A stretch of 64,000 nucleotides of DNA from Citrobacter freundii (GTDB taxonomy: Bacteria; Bacteroidota; Bacteroidia; Chitinophagales; Chitinophagaceae). The stretch spans positions 62,001-126,000 of the forward strand of contig QFQQ01000005.1 in the NCBI GenBank assembly GCA_003243445.1, in the 5' to 3' direction. A program made the translations under genes and the position numbers. The number at the start of each line of letters is the position of its first letter. Position 1 is the stretch's first letter. A model generated the notes under the pieces. That model searched no databases and was not told the DNA's origin. It was given only the letters and a program-made list of their open reading frames with translations. Of the stretch, positions 33,288 through 42,449 are shown one piece after another.

Positions 33288-34643
33288 TTATCTGTTTCTC
33301 CGGTTCTCCAACCATTTCCGGAAATCATAATAGCCTTTGGCAAAATCGTAAGCTATAAATCTTTCCACGATATCCATTGCGTCCTGGCGGACGCCGACAT
33401 TGGTTTTAGCAATATCTATCATAGAGGCTAGGCCTGATTTGAAATCACTATTGTAATTGAAATCAGTTTCTGCTACCGAAGCCAATATTCTAAATAGGCT
33501 ACTGGTTCCTCCCTGAGGAGCATCGTTGGCCCATTGGTCATTTTGCGACATACCTTGGATGAGCATTTGGCGGATCTTGGAGGGTAGCCATTTTGATTCG
33601 TCGCTTAGTAACCACACCATGCCTTCGAATTGATCGATATAGGAGCGCATATAGAAAGTGTTGTGGGCGTAGAAGTAACGACGGGCCAGTTCGGCCGGGG
33701 TATAGTTCCCAAAAGTGGGATGACGCAGGGCCATGATATCGGGGCAACTAGGAGGAACGCCTAGATTGGTACCCAATTCGCCATAAGAAAAAATATGACT
33801 GTACCCTTCGCCGCCCGTTGCCATTAGCGTATCAAATACATCTTCAAATCCCCGATCAAAGCCTGGGATCGTAAGCTGAGGGGCATACAGCGCAAGTGTT
33901 GCTGGGTTTTGCCTGGCACATTCATATAGGCCTGGCCAGGCATGGATAAATTCATGGACTTTCTCTGGTGATGTAATAGGGGAGATATCACGTTCCTCTG
34001 CATCAAATGCCCAATCCATCTGCAGGGCTGCCGAAGCAATATTCAAACCTCTTTCCCGCCCTGTGTCCCTGGCGCAGGGTAATGGGAATATCCAGTGGTT
34101 TTGGCTGTTGATATCCGGAAATCTTAGGGCCTCTTTATGCTCCACCATGTTAAGCCACCATTCATCTGAAATCGGCGGAGTTGGAACCCCCAATCTATGA
34201 AGTTCGTTGCGCGCAATGATCAGTGGGCTATCGTTGGGCATCACCTTTTCCTTTACCGCCCTAATGACGGCATTAATACCTTGGGATGAAGATGCAGCTA
34301 ACTTATCGGCCAGTGGTGGGGAAAAGGCTACCACGTCCTCTACGGAAACCTTATGCCAGATAGGCAAGATCAGGTTTCTCTTTTCCATCATCTCCCGCAT
34401 GTTCAGGCCGGTCAGTTCCCTTTTTGCCCATGGCTTCATGAAAAAATTGGGACTTAAAACGACGATGCCAAATCTACAGGAGTTTAACCCTTCATCAATT
34501 TTTTGAATGAGGCTGTCCCCGATGGATAGTGAGAATTCATCGTACCAAACGTCTATTTGCTGGGCCTGCAGCTGCTGGGCGAGCGGCCTTACAAAATCAT
34601 CTTTGTCTTCGCTTGCATGGCAGATAAACACATCGTATTGCAT
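33288..34643 (-). CDS. TIR domain protein with unknown C-terminal domain
   Basis: A 451-residue protein from the ATG at 34643 (MQYDVFICHASEDKDD), which has AAGGAAAA just upstream; a further ATG at 34721 would add 26 residues. TIR spans residues 1-135, with the catalytic-type Glu76 in FMKPWAKRELTGL. The C-terminal 300 residues contain EWWLNMVEHKEALRFPDINS and HWIFPLPCARDTGRERGLNI and YAHNTFYMRSYIDQFEGMVW, no known domain. TIR at the N-terminus with a long sensor-like tail is a common defence plan. It is followed by the SIR2 gene 126 bp later. Confidence 0.85.
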   Translation of the reverse strand: MQYDVFICHASEDKDDFVRPLAQQLQAQQIDVWYDEFSLSIGDSLIQKIDEGLNSCRFGIVVLSPNFFMKPWAKRELTGLNMREMMEKRNLILPIWHKVSVEDVVAFSPPLADKLAASSSQGINAVIRAVKEKVMPNDSPLIIARNELHRLGVPTPPISDEWWLNMVEHKEALRFPDINSQNHWIFPLPCARDTGRERGLNIASAALQMDWAFDAEERDISPITSPEKVHEFIHAWPGLYECARQNPATLALYAPQLTIPGFDRGFEDVFDTLMATGGEGYSHIFSYGELGTNLGVPPSCPDIMALRHPTFGNYTPAELARRYFYAHNTFYMRSYIDQFEGMVWLLSDESKWLPSKIRQMLIQGMSQNDQWANDAPQGGTSSLFRILASVAETDFNYNSDFKSGLASMIDIAKTNVGVRQDAMDIVERFIAYDFAKGYYDFRKWLENRRNR

Positions 34644-34813
34644 TTTTCCTTGGTTATCGGACCTAAAATAGCTAAAAAGTACCTCAATCAAAATTTTGCG
34701 ATCTGTTGAATTCATTTGCATTGGACCGCCGGTGGTACTTCAATGATTGAATTGAGATTGTGCCAGTTCTTGGTGGGATGTATATAATCTTCGCAGGGAT
34801 ATTTTCCCTTGAA

Positions 34814-36244
34814 CTACCGCGATGTAGTCTGTACTTTTTTTGATGATATCGGGATAAGACTGAGGACCAGGAAGGCCATGCCCCGGTGATCTTTTTCCAG
34901 CTGCAGCGTGAGCATTGTTGCCCCCGTGTTCCAAACACGGATGGGCTGTCCAGTTTCATGTTGGCTCAAAGCTTTGCTATAGTCCAGCATGGGCAGTACA
35001 ACGGGCGAACCGAATAGTCTGGTGATTTTTTCGATGATCAGGGCCATTTCAGAAAATAGGACTGCGGTCTTCTTTCGGCAATGGCGGAACAGCTGTAGGC
35101 TTCCTCCCTCTGGATAGTTGTTGATCTGGCACCTGTTGAAATAATTCAATAGGGGTGGGGCTGCCTTGTGCAGGGTCACCGCGCCGTCTTCTGACTGGTG
35201 CAAGACCGTACCGGTTTTGGCGATCGTCGATAACCGGTCGATAAACCAATGGTGGTCGCCCTCATTTTCCAGCAGTAGTTTTGATCTTTCTATGAAGTCA
35301 TACACAGACAGTACCCGTGTATCGATGTTCATCAATTTGTAGGTGATAAATGCCTTCTGTTGAACGCCAATATCATCACTGACGAAATAGTCTGACTTGG
35401 AAGCAAAGAATACGTGCGCGGCATCTTTGTTCAGGTCATTAAAACTATTTTTTTTGAGCTGCTGCTTTTTCCCAAGGTGTTCCTGGGTCACGCCAAATGT
35501 TTCCAGCGCGATATAGGTATTGAGCATGGCCTGATAAGGATCGCTTTTGTCGGCTTCGGTCGTTATCTGGTCCACCAGTTCTGTAAACGACTTGCCCAAA
35601 GTGGTGTCCTTCATGCGTTCTCCGAATTCGAAGGACCATTTGTCAAAGCTGTAATCGTCACGATTGACATAGCCCTCGAACAATTTACGGTTGAAGCTCA
35701 CAAAACTTTTATCATTGATGAAATTGCCCATTCTCCCGATTGCCTGCATGGCATCTTTCATGCTCCTAACATTCTTGAAATTCTCAGCGATCGGCCTGAC
35801 GGAATCGGGAAGAGTGCCCGTGTCGAAATCATTTTGGGGGATAACCGGAAGTTCCATGAGCTGAAGGAAAGCTGCTTGCAATGCTTCTCCACCTTCGAAA
35901 TCCAAAAGGTCTTCCAGCAGGGTATCCATACTTTGTTGCGGTTGCTCCGATGCCGTAAAATCATAGGAGTTATAGGCCTCCGTTGGTACTACCAGGGAAT
36001 ATTTGATCTCCTTCTTGATGTGATCTCGATGGATAAAGTTATCATGTACATATCGCTCCATCAGTTCAAGATCTTCCTTCCGGTACGCTTCGGTCGAAGT
36101 GGACAGGTCACTGAGGTGGGCTTCGGAAAAAGGGAAAATGAAGAAGGGGGCCAGCGCTTCCACAGCATCGGTAACATCCTGCCGGAACTGTTTGGAAGTT
36201 GGTTTGAACTTCCTGAAAATGTTGCTATCAAAATAGATCCTCAT
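34814..36244 (-). CDS. PIN-like RNase domain protein with long insertion
   Basis: A 476-residue protein. It opens MRIYFDSNIFRKFKP, placing an acidic Asp6 at the end of the first strand as in PIN nucleases. FPFSEAHLSDLSTS (Glu41, Asp46) follows, and the last acidic group appears only near residue 290-315 (NKDAAHVFFASKSDYFVSDD). So about 230 residues separate the halves of the active site. A beta-rich 140-residue tail ends the protein. PIN domains are metal-dependent RNases. It lies upstream of the TIR gene on the same strand, with 170 bp between. Confidence 0.75.
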   Translation of the reverse strand: MRIYFDSNIFRKFKPTSKQFRQDVTDAVEALAPFFIFPFSEAHLSDLSTSTEAYRKEDLELMERYVHDNFIHRDHIKKEIKYSLVVPTEAYNSYDFTASEQPQQSMDTLLEDLLDFEGGEALQAAFLQLMELPVIPQNDFDTGTLPDSVRPIAENFKNVRSMKDAMQAIGRMGNFINDKSFVSFNRKLFEGYVNRDDYSFDKWSFEFGERMKDTTLGKSFTELVDQITTEADKSDPYQAMLNTYIALETFGVTQEHLGKKQQLKKNSFNDLNKDAAHVFFASKSDYFVSDDIGVQQKAFITYKLMNIDTRVLSVYDFIERSKLLLENEGDHHWFIDRLSTIAKTGTVLHQSEDGAVTLHKAAPPLLNYFNRCQINNYPEGGSLQLFRHCRKKTAVLFSEMALIIEKITRLFGSPVVLPMLDYSKALSQHETGQPIRVWNTGATMLTLQLEKDHRGMAFLVLSLIPISSKKVQTTSR

Positions 36245-36353
36245 GGCACGCTTTAAGCTAAAACTAATATAGACAAATTATACTGATTACGCCTTTTGCT
36301 TTACTTGGGCAAATCAAGCAAGAGAAATTGTTTGATCCATACAGGTTGGGGGG

Positions 36354-37889
36354 CTAAAAACGCATAAGGTCGGGGATTAAGGCCGATGAAATTACCTGTT
36401 TACGAAGACTATTGGAATCTTTTTTACGCTCTTCGTGTGAGACGGCGATCGCGGTATACATGATCGCGGCCCTAGTCAATTTAAGAAGTTTGAGCGTCTT
36501 TTGTTCGAAGGAAGATCTGGTGATCGAGTAGGAAATGTCTGGTTCCGAAAATGCATAGATTGGAATGTACATATCTGAAAGAAGTTTAAAGCCCTTATGC
36601 TCGATGAAGTTCCGGATAAGTGAGATTTCTTTTGCGTCTTCTTCCAGCAACAGGTCGAAGTCCATATCTTTTTCGTAAAGGTCCTTGCTTAACCAGAACA
36701 GTCCGCGCAGCGCCCAATTGTCACTCGTTGCGAAAAACTGTCGTAGCTGCTTTCGGTTGTCGAACCATAAGCTTCGAAAACTCACTCGGTTCAAGTCGAT
36801 CTGCAGTCTAAGATAATCGTTCAACAGGTACGCAATTTTATCCAGTATCGAATAAGCCAATTTGAAAGATATTTTCATCTGTTCGAGGTAGAACGAATAT
36901 TGGACCATCTCCATGGTATCGACCAAGGGGACATCTTTGTCCGATAAGTGGGGCTTCCCATTGGAGACCGATAGATAGTAGGCATATCTTGCTGTCGAAA
37001 ACTCTTGCTTGATCTGATTGAACAGGTTGATACAGACAGGAGCCCTGTTACTGGCAAGGGTTACCGTAGGCAGGTTCAAGCAGTCATGCGTTGCTACCGT
37101 ATGTTGGCCAAGGTCGTTCAGGGGATTGATAAAAAGGGTTTCTCCCAAGCACCATAAGCGATACTTGTTAAGTTCTAAATCATTGCCTAAATCATAGCTC
37201 AGATTCGGGAAATCTGATAGATACTCTGCCGGATAGTTTTCTGCAATATGGTTCCTTAGCTGGTCATGTAGGTTTTGAAAGCCGTCCAGTGCCTTTTCGT
37301 GCAGGGATGCTTTAAATTCCAATGCCTGGACAAATTGATGATAGGAATAGGAGATAAAAAGGTTGGCATGAATGTTATCAAATAAGGACCTTCCATAGTT
37401 AAATGTACAGTTGGCCATATTCCCAATGGCCATCGCAAAATTTGGCAAAATCTCGATTGCCTTCTTCCAATAAGCCATCGCTTCCACAAATCTCCCTATC
37501 ACGAAAAATGCATTTGCCAGGTTGGTGTAGATCTGGCATTGGCGTTCAGGAATAACTTCAACAAAACCATTGGAAGCTATTGCTTTACGCAGATAGATGA
37601 TTTCGTTTGAAAGTTCCTCCATTTGAAATTGCCAGCCTTCTGTAGATTTCCTGTACTTGAGAGTCCTTCTGTAGGACCATCCATTTGACAGGGTATAAAA
37701 CAATACCGTCAGTAGGGCCGGTTCTAAAGCCCGCTCATTAACTTCGTTCGCAAACTGAAGACCTTTGTCGACACCATCCAGACTCTCGCGGTCCATCGAC
37801 ATATCGAATAATGTTCCGATAAGGTCAATCTGGGATTGCTCATCTAAGTTTCTTAAAGTTTCAATTGCCAAGAGTTCCTCAAATTCCAT
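36354..37889 (-). CDS. LA2681-type HEPN domain protein with TPR-like repeats
   Basis: A 511-residue protein. The middle has TPR-like pairs (CQIYTNLANAFFVIGRFVEA; MAYWKKAIEILPNFAMAIGN). The C-terminal HEPN domain carries the RNase motif ISLIRNFIEHKGFK, an R-N-x-x-x-H pattern, near residue 430. The order, repeats then HEPN, fits the LA2681 family. HEPN RNases commonly cut host or phage RNA. A TAnnTTTG-like -7 element lies on the minus strand at 37919-37926, 30 bp before the start. This is the first gene of the minus-strand defence series. Confidence 0.78.
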   Translation of the reverse strand: MEFEELLAIETLRNLDEQSQIDLIGTLFDMSMDRESLDGVDKGLQFANEVNERALEPALLTVLFYTLSNGWSYRRTLKYRKSTEGWQFQMEELSNEIIYLRKAIASNGFVEVIPERQCQIYTNLANAFFVIGRFVEAMAYWKKAIEILPNFAMAIGNMANCTFNYGRSLFDNIHANLFISYSYHQFVQALEFKASLHEKALDGFQNLHDQLRNHIAENYPAEYLSDFPNLSYDLGNDLELNKYRLWCLGETLFINPLNDLGQHTVATHDCLNLPTVTLASNRAPVCINLFNQIKQEFSTARYAYYLSVSNGKPHLSDKDVPLVDTMEMVQYSFYLEQMKISFKLAYSILDKIAYLLNDYLRLQIDLNRVSFRSLWFDNRKQLRQFFATSDNWALRGLFWLSKDLYEKDMDFDLLLEEDAKEISLIRNFIEHKGFKLLSDMYIPIYAFSEPDISYSITRSSFEQKTLKLLKLTRAAIMYTAIAVSHEERKKDSNSLRKQVISSALIPDLMRF

Positions 37890-38262
37890 GTCTTTATTAC
37901 TGTTTAAATAATTCTCTACAAATCTAGAACCTTCCTACGCACCCTACTTGCGCAGTGCCAATAAAAACGGTAACTATTTATTCCTTTCATTGTCGGGATA
38001 TTTTTGAAAAGTGTAATGACCATTTATAAAATCATGAGGTATAAATGCTGATGTGCTTTGGAAAACATTTTGCAATGTTTGGCCAGAGCTATTTCAATTC
38101 ATTGCTGTGTAACCATAGCATTTACTAAAATTGGCCCATCAGTGAATGCTTGTAGGATGGCTTAGGAGGAAAATATCGGCTGGAAATTTCAACTGGCTTC
38201 TAAGTGTTGAGATTTTCGAAATTCTTACATTTACGTTTGGCAATACTTAACCTTTGACTTAA
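37890..38262. other. Divergent promoter region between HEPN and DUF4365 genes
   Basis: 373 bp with no gene. On the minus strand CAAATCTA (37919-37926) is the complement of a TAnnTTTG -7 box for the HEPN gene. On the plus strand a TTG/TACGTTTG pair at 38207-38239 precedes the DUF4365 gene. Nothing else was recognised. Confidence 0.5.
38207..38239 (+). promoter_or_regulatory. Bacteroidota-type promoter of the DUF4365 gene
   Basis: TTG at 38207-38209 and TACGTTTG at 38232-38239 match the -33 TTG and -7 TAnnTTTG elements of Bacteroidota promoters with about 22 bp between, and the ATG follows 23 bp later. Confidence 0.5.
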
Positions 38263-40212
38263 ATGGCTTTTGATGAATTTCCCAAGATAGACAGGTATTC
38301 CCTGAATAGCGATGAATCGGTGATAGCGCTTCAGCACCTGTTGAACAAAAAAACTGGCTTTATACTGCGCGTGGACTTGCCCGATCTGGGGTGTGATTTT
38401 GATGTAGAATTGGTGAGGAACGGTGATAGTGCTTCCAACTGGCGGTTTCCCATTCAATTGAAGGGTGTTGAGACAATCCGCAGGATAGACGATGGCCAAT
38501 TTATTTCCTATCCGTTCGCTACTTCCAGGCTCGGCTATCTATTGCGGAGGCTTCCCGCTTATGGTTTGCTGATACTGTATGACCTTCCCTCAAAAAAACT
38601 CTATTACGACTACGCCGATGAGATCTATAAGAGGTTAATGGAAAGACGTGGCAATGACCACTGGAAGGGGAATGACGACGTGAGTATTTTGATTCCATCA
38701 GGGAACGTGCTCACCCCCGAAAGCGTAGACAGTTTGCATAGGAAGTTTCTTTCCAGGTTCGAGAGTGCCACCCTGATGCAATCCTCTCAGGGCGCAAAAT
38801 ATGGGTTGCCCGAGGTTAGCCTTGAATCCGGCCAGGCCTTTGATGTCAATAACCTTGAACATGTAAAGCAGGTGCTGCGCAAATGGGGAACGACCATGAT
38901 CATGCAGTTCGACCTGCAGACGGTCTACGGCCTGCTTACCAGGCTTCCCGCAGAGCAGATCATGGCCGACCGGGAACTCTGCATGCTTGCGCTCACTACC
39001 TATGCCGAATCGGGAAGGAATGCAGACTCGATCTTCTATACCCAGCGTGCCAGAAAGCGCTTCGAACTCACCCAACAGGAACGCAGAACGATGGACTTTA
39101 TAGGGCTCAAGAACCGGTTGTATCTAGGGGAAATCAGCACTGTCCAGTACATTGAAGGCACCAGGGCATTGCTTCCCACACTCTCCCAGACGGATTCGAT
39201 CACACTCAGGGTACAGTTACTGTATTTTGAGATTTCACTGGTGCAATGGCTGGAGCCCATGCCCATGCACCTGGGAGATCAGGTGCAGCAGTTATTTAAG
39301 GAAATCGATGATGCACCGCTACAAGAGGTATGGAAGCAATACCTGAAAGTCTGGAATGCGCAGAACATGGAACGGTGGATCGCTCATTTCAGGATAGAGG
39401 GATTCGCTGAAGGCCAAATCAGGGAACATCTTGGACAACCCTTGCCTCCATTAGTACTTCAGGAGAGGCAAAAGACCCTGCTGAAGGTACACCGCATGTT
39501 CTACTTCTTTGTAGCAGGTATCGACGCTTTTGCCCAGAAGACGGATAATGCGCTGCTACAGGCCCACCTGTTCAGGATAGTGGTCAGGTTCGAGTTCAAC
39601 TTCGCCGAACAAAAGGTCAGGTTTGTTGCTCCGGATGATGGGGCCGGGGACCTTTCCGAGCATGTCAGGATCGCTGATGTCGCTTATAACGTTTTCCTGG
39701 AAAGTAAACTGTTCCGTGAGGCCTACGAAGTGCTCCTGATGCAGATCGACCTTTTACATGTTGCCCGGTACTGGCAAGAAACTGTCGCTGGTTTTGATAT
39801 CGGGGAACTAATGAAAAGAAAAGACGACCTGGAGAAACAGCACGAACTTGCCGAAAGGCTCATCATTCCAGACCTTTTGAAGAAAAGGGCCTCAATGGAG
39901 AAAGAAACGCTTTTGGAGATCCTGAACCTCAGATCGTATAACGATGCACAATTTGCAACCTTGGCCAGGATCGTCTTCGAGTCTGGTAAATTTCCCCGCG
40001 CCTGGTTGGAGCATATCCTGGGCTGGATGAAGAGCTACAGGCTGTTCCATCAAAGATGTAAATCCGATGAGATTGAGCTTGTGGAAGTCCCTGTTGCCCC
40101 TGATGAAGCCTTTGCCAGCCCTGTCGCATTCACCTTCAGGAACCGATCGACGAACATTGTCTCACTGGTAAGCACAGACATGGAGGGCCTTCTTCAGTCG
40201 TGGGGGTATTAA
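38263..40212 (+). CDS. DUF4365 domain protein with long helical C-terminus
   Basis: A 649-residue protein. Residues 1-150 match DUF4365: DLGCDFDVELVRNGD (acidic pair) and WRFPIQLKGVETIRR (Q-x-K), a restriction-endonuclease-like core, then FATSRLGYLLRRLPAYGLLI. The remaining 500 residues are helical and repeat-like (TPR-type), suited to sensing a partner. It is encoded alone, opposite to the neighbouring defence series, with its own promoter and a strong terminator. Probably a single-gene nuclease defence protein. Confidence 0.75.
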   Translation: MAFDEFPKIDRYSLNSDESVIALQHLLNKKTGFILRVDLPDLGCDFDVELVRNGDSASNWRFPIQLKGVETIRRIDDGQFISYPFATSRLGYLLRRLPAYGLLILYDLPSKKLYYDYADEIYKRLMERRGNDHWKGNDDVSILIPSGNVLTPESVDSLHRKFLSRFESATLMQSSQGAKYGLPEVSLESGQAFDVNNLEHVKQVLRKWGTTMIMQFDLQTVYGLLTRLPAEQIMADRELCMLALTTYAESGRNADSIFYTQRARKRFELTQQERRTMDFIGLKNRLYLGEISTVQYIEGTRALLPTLSQTDSITLRVQLLYFEISLVQWLEPMPMHLGDQVQQLFKEIDDAPLQEVWKQYLKVWNAQNMERWIAHFRIEGFAEGQIREHLGQPLPPLVLQERQKTLLKVHRMFYFFVAGIDAFAQKTDNALLQAHLFRIVVRFEFNFAEQKVRFVAPDDGAGDLSEHVRIADVAYNVFLESKLFREAYEVLLMQIDLLHVARYWQETVAGFDIGELMKRKDDLEKQHELAERLIIPDLLKKRASMEKETLLEILNLRSYNDAQFATLARIVFESGKFPRAWLEHILGWMKSYRLFHQRCKSDEIELVEVPVAPDEAFASPVAFTFRNRSTNIVSLVSTDMEGLLQSWGY

Positions 40213-40322
40213 CCTTAATCTGGCAATGGGCTGCAATGACCAGATCTATGCCATGCAGTGCTGACCATCCAGGTAGATAGGCGCTTGTCCCATAGTTGAT
40301 ATTGCAGAGGTTATTTAATATA

Positions 40323-40351
40323 AAAACCGTTTCGCCACCCGAAACGGTTTT
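40323..40351. terminator. Bidirectional terminator at right end of defence island
   Basis: AAAACCGTTTCG/CGAAACGGTTTT, a perfect 12-bp stem with loop CCACC. A- and T-rich arm ends allow it to work on both strands. It lies 111 bp after the DUF4365 stop. Confidence 0.8.
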
Positions 40352-41227
40352 GTGGACCAGTTGAGCATTGATCCATGGCGGCTTATATAAGATCGCAGGT
40401 GTTGATATTTTATGTTATGCGAATGTTTTTTTGGGTTTCGACCTATTTTTTGGACAGAAAGCTATCGCCGGACACGCGTGTTGAATTGATCGAACAGCTT
40501 TCCCTGCAAGCGCTAAAGGTAGTCATTGCCGATTCACTAAGAGTTGACAATAACTATTTCGCCTGAGCTGGAATTGATGATAAGAAATTAGCATTAGACA
40601 TTAATTCATCCGGCAGCATAGATGAGGTTATCCGCATATTTTCAGCCGCCTACGGACTGTAGCCACGGTCGATTGACCCTGAAAATAAATGGGGAAATAC
40701 ATTCTTTTTAAAACTCTTATGCCCTATGGTATTGCCCTTGGGGCTGGTTGAGACGTTTTTCAATCTTGAAGCGATGACGGGTCATTCTCCTATTTTGTGA
40801 AACTGGGTAGTTACGGAAAAAGTGTCAAGATAGAGGTTGGTGAGTAAGCATCCGGCTCGCAAAGGAGCAGTTTGCAGGATGCTCACAAATTTGGCGTACT
40901 GTACTATCAACTCATTATTTGTTCGATGATCTGGTAACTCAGTTAACTATGGCGACAAGTTTAACGAATGGGGCGCTTTTCTTACATTTGTTGACAGTTC
41001 CTTGTAAGGTGTTCTAAAAGATAGTGTAATCCATTGAGTCGCGCTCAATGTCAATACAATTAAAAGATATTCAATAGAGTAGGAGATGGGTGTTATTCCC
41101 CTCAGCTCCACTTGAGGGGGACCGCAGGGTCCCCTTCTTCATTTTTATCCAGTTCTAACAATAGGTGCGCCCATACCGTAGCATGAGCATGTACTTATTG
41201 TCCTACCGTCGATGAAATTCCTTAGTT
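40352..41227. other. Gene-poor stretch at right edge of island
   Basis: It holds a 63-codon frame (40375-40566; DRKLSPDTRVELIEQLSLQA near its end), possibly a gene remnant, and two adjacent hairpins at about 41096-41131 (CCCCTCA/TGAGGGG and GGGGACC/GGTCCCC). The rest shows no gene, no tRNA and no repeat matching the left edge, so no integration site could be defined. Confidence 0.4.
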
Positions 41228-41584
41228 TCAATGCAATTCCTTATGTTTCTCACCCCATTTCCCGAGCAGTTCAATTACAGGGCCTAAGTCATAACCAATT
41301 TCAGTAAGCTCGTACTCAACACGGGGAGGTACTTCTGCGTACACTGTACGTTTGACCAGTTTGTTTTCCTCCAGCTTACGCAATTGTAAGGTAAGCATAC
41401 GCTCGGTAATGGTTGGCAACAGCTTTTTGAGCTCCGCAAACCTGAGTTTACCATTTAATAGCCATGAGCAAATGACCAGCGACCATTGTCCACTAATGAT
41501 GTTCGCAGCATATACTTCCGGACATTCCTGCATTAAGGCCTGCTTATTGGCAAAATTGGTAGAGCTTTCCTTAATTTTTGACAT
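41228..41584 (-). CDS. HxlR family transcriptional regulator
   Basis: A 118-residue winged-helix protein. The HxlR pattern is clear: CPEVYAANIISGQWSLVICS, then LRFAELKKLLPTITERMLTL and QLRKLEENKLVKRTVYAEVP with the PPRVEYELTEIG wing. HxlR proteins often control neighbouring reductases in response to electrophiles. It is divergent from a quinone-reductase-like gene, with a 21-bp near-palindrome in the shared 97-bp gap, so it likely represses both. Confidence 0.92.
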   Translation of the reverse strand: MSKIKESSTNFANKQALMQECPEVYAANIISGQWSLVICSWLLNGKLRFAELKKLLPTITERMLTLQLRKLEENKLVKRTVYAEVPPRVEYELTEIGYDLGPVIELLGKWGEKHKELH

Positions 41585-41611
41585 TACTTACATTTTTTAT
41601 AGTACCCTACA

Positions 41612-41632
41612 TTTGGCAGCTAAGCTACCAAA
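41612..41632. promoter_or_regulatory. Palindromic operator between HxlR and oxidoreductase genes
   Basis: A 21-bp near-perfect palindrome (arms TTTGG-x-AGCT / AGCT-x-CCAAA, one mismatched pair and a central base) sits 28 bp from the HxlR start and 50 bp from the oxidoreductase start. It is the best candidate for the HxlR binding site. Confidence 0.6.
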
Positions 41633-41681
41633 ATGGCAGCATCCATTTTAATTTTACCCTGTAAACAATGGTAAAGAAAAA

Positions 41682-42212
41682 ATGCAAACATTAGTGATCG
41701 TGACCCATCCAGACATAGAAGCTTCGGTAGTGAATAAGAGATGGATAGAAGAACTGAACAAGTACCCCGATGTTTATACCGTACACCAATTACACAAAGC
41801 CTACCCGGATGAAATGATAGATGTGCTGGCTGAGCAAAAACTAATAGAAGCCCACGAGCGTATAGTCTTTCAATTCCCATTTTACTGGTTTAGCTGTCCC
41901 GGGCTATTGAAGAAATGGCTGGATGTAGTGCTGACTCATGGTTGGGCCTATGGCAGCAAAAGCGGGTACAAAATGGCTGGCAAAAAAATTGCTTTGGCCC
42001 TTTCTGTTGGGGTTGATGAAAAAGACTACCGGGCCGGCCAACGTTATAAGTATACGATGGAAGAACTGCTGAGACCGTTTGAACTAAGCTTTGAATATGT
42101 GAAGGCAGATTACAGCTCTTTCTTCGGCTATTATGGAATGGAGTTTAATACCTCCCTGGCATGGGTGGAGAAGAGTGTACCATTATATCTGGATTTTTTA
42201 AAGGCGCTCTAA
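41682..42212 (+). CDS. NAD(P)H-dependent flavin oxidoreductase (quinone reductase-like)
   Basis: A 176-residue flavodoxin-like protein of the KefF/MdaB/NQO group: QTLVIVTHPDIEASVVNKRW opens the fold, RIVFQFPFYWFSCPGLLKKW is the FMN/FAD-binding signature, and KKIALALSVGVDEKDY follows. It would reduce quinones or other electrophiles with NAD(P)H in the cytoplasm. Divergent from an HxlR regulator, the usual arrangement for electrophile-inducible reductases. Confidence 0.9.
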   Translation: MQTLVIVTHPDIEASVVNKRWIEELNKYPDVYTVHQLHKAYPDEMIDVLAEQKLIEAHERIVFQFPFYWFSCPGLLKKWLDVVLTHGWAYGSKSGYKMAGKKIALALSVGVDEKDYRAGQRYKYTMEELLRPFELSFEYVKADYSSFFGYYGMEFNTSLAWVEKSVPLYLDFLKAL

Positions 42213-42449
42213 AGGCAAAAAACAGCTAAGCAACATTGAGCAGATGCTTCAATTGCTTACAAGTAATTAACAGTAGCCGAAGACTGTTATTCTCAAAAAT
42301 GATTTTTCCAGAGAACAGCGAAGCAATTACCCGCCGCTGTTCTACAAATTCTCAGTCAAACGTAAAATCGTATCAGAGATCCCGACTTTTGTATAAACTG
42401 CCTTTGGCCTGTCCAGGTAGCTTTGTGCTATAAATAACAACATAGCATT

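Noticed and set aside
35414..36256. 280-residue plus-strand frame
   Set aside because: Antisense shadow of the PIN-like gene, without any family pattern.
40352..41227. tRNA or att site at right edge of the island
   Set aside because: No tRNA-like clover and no repeat matching the left edge could be found by eye.
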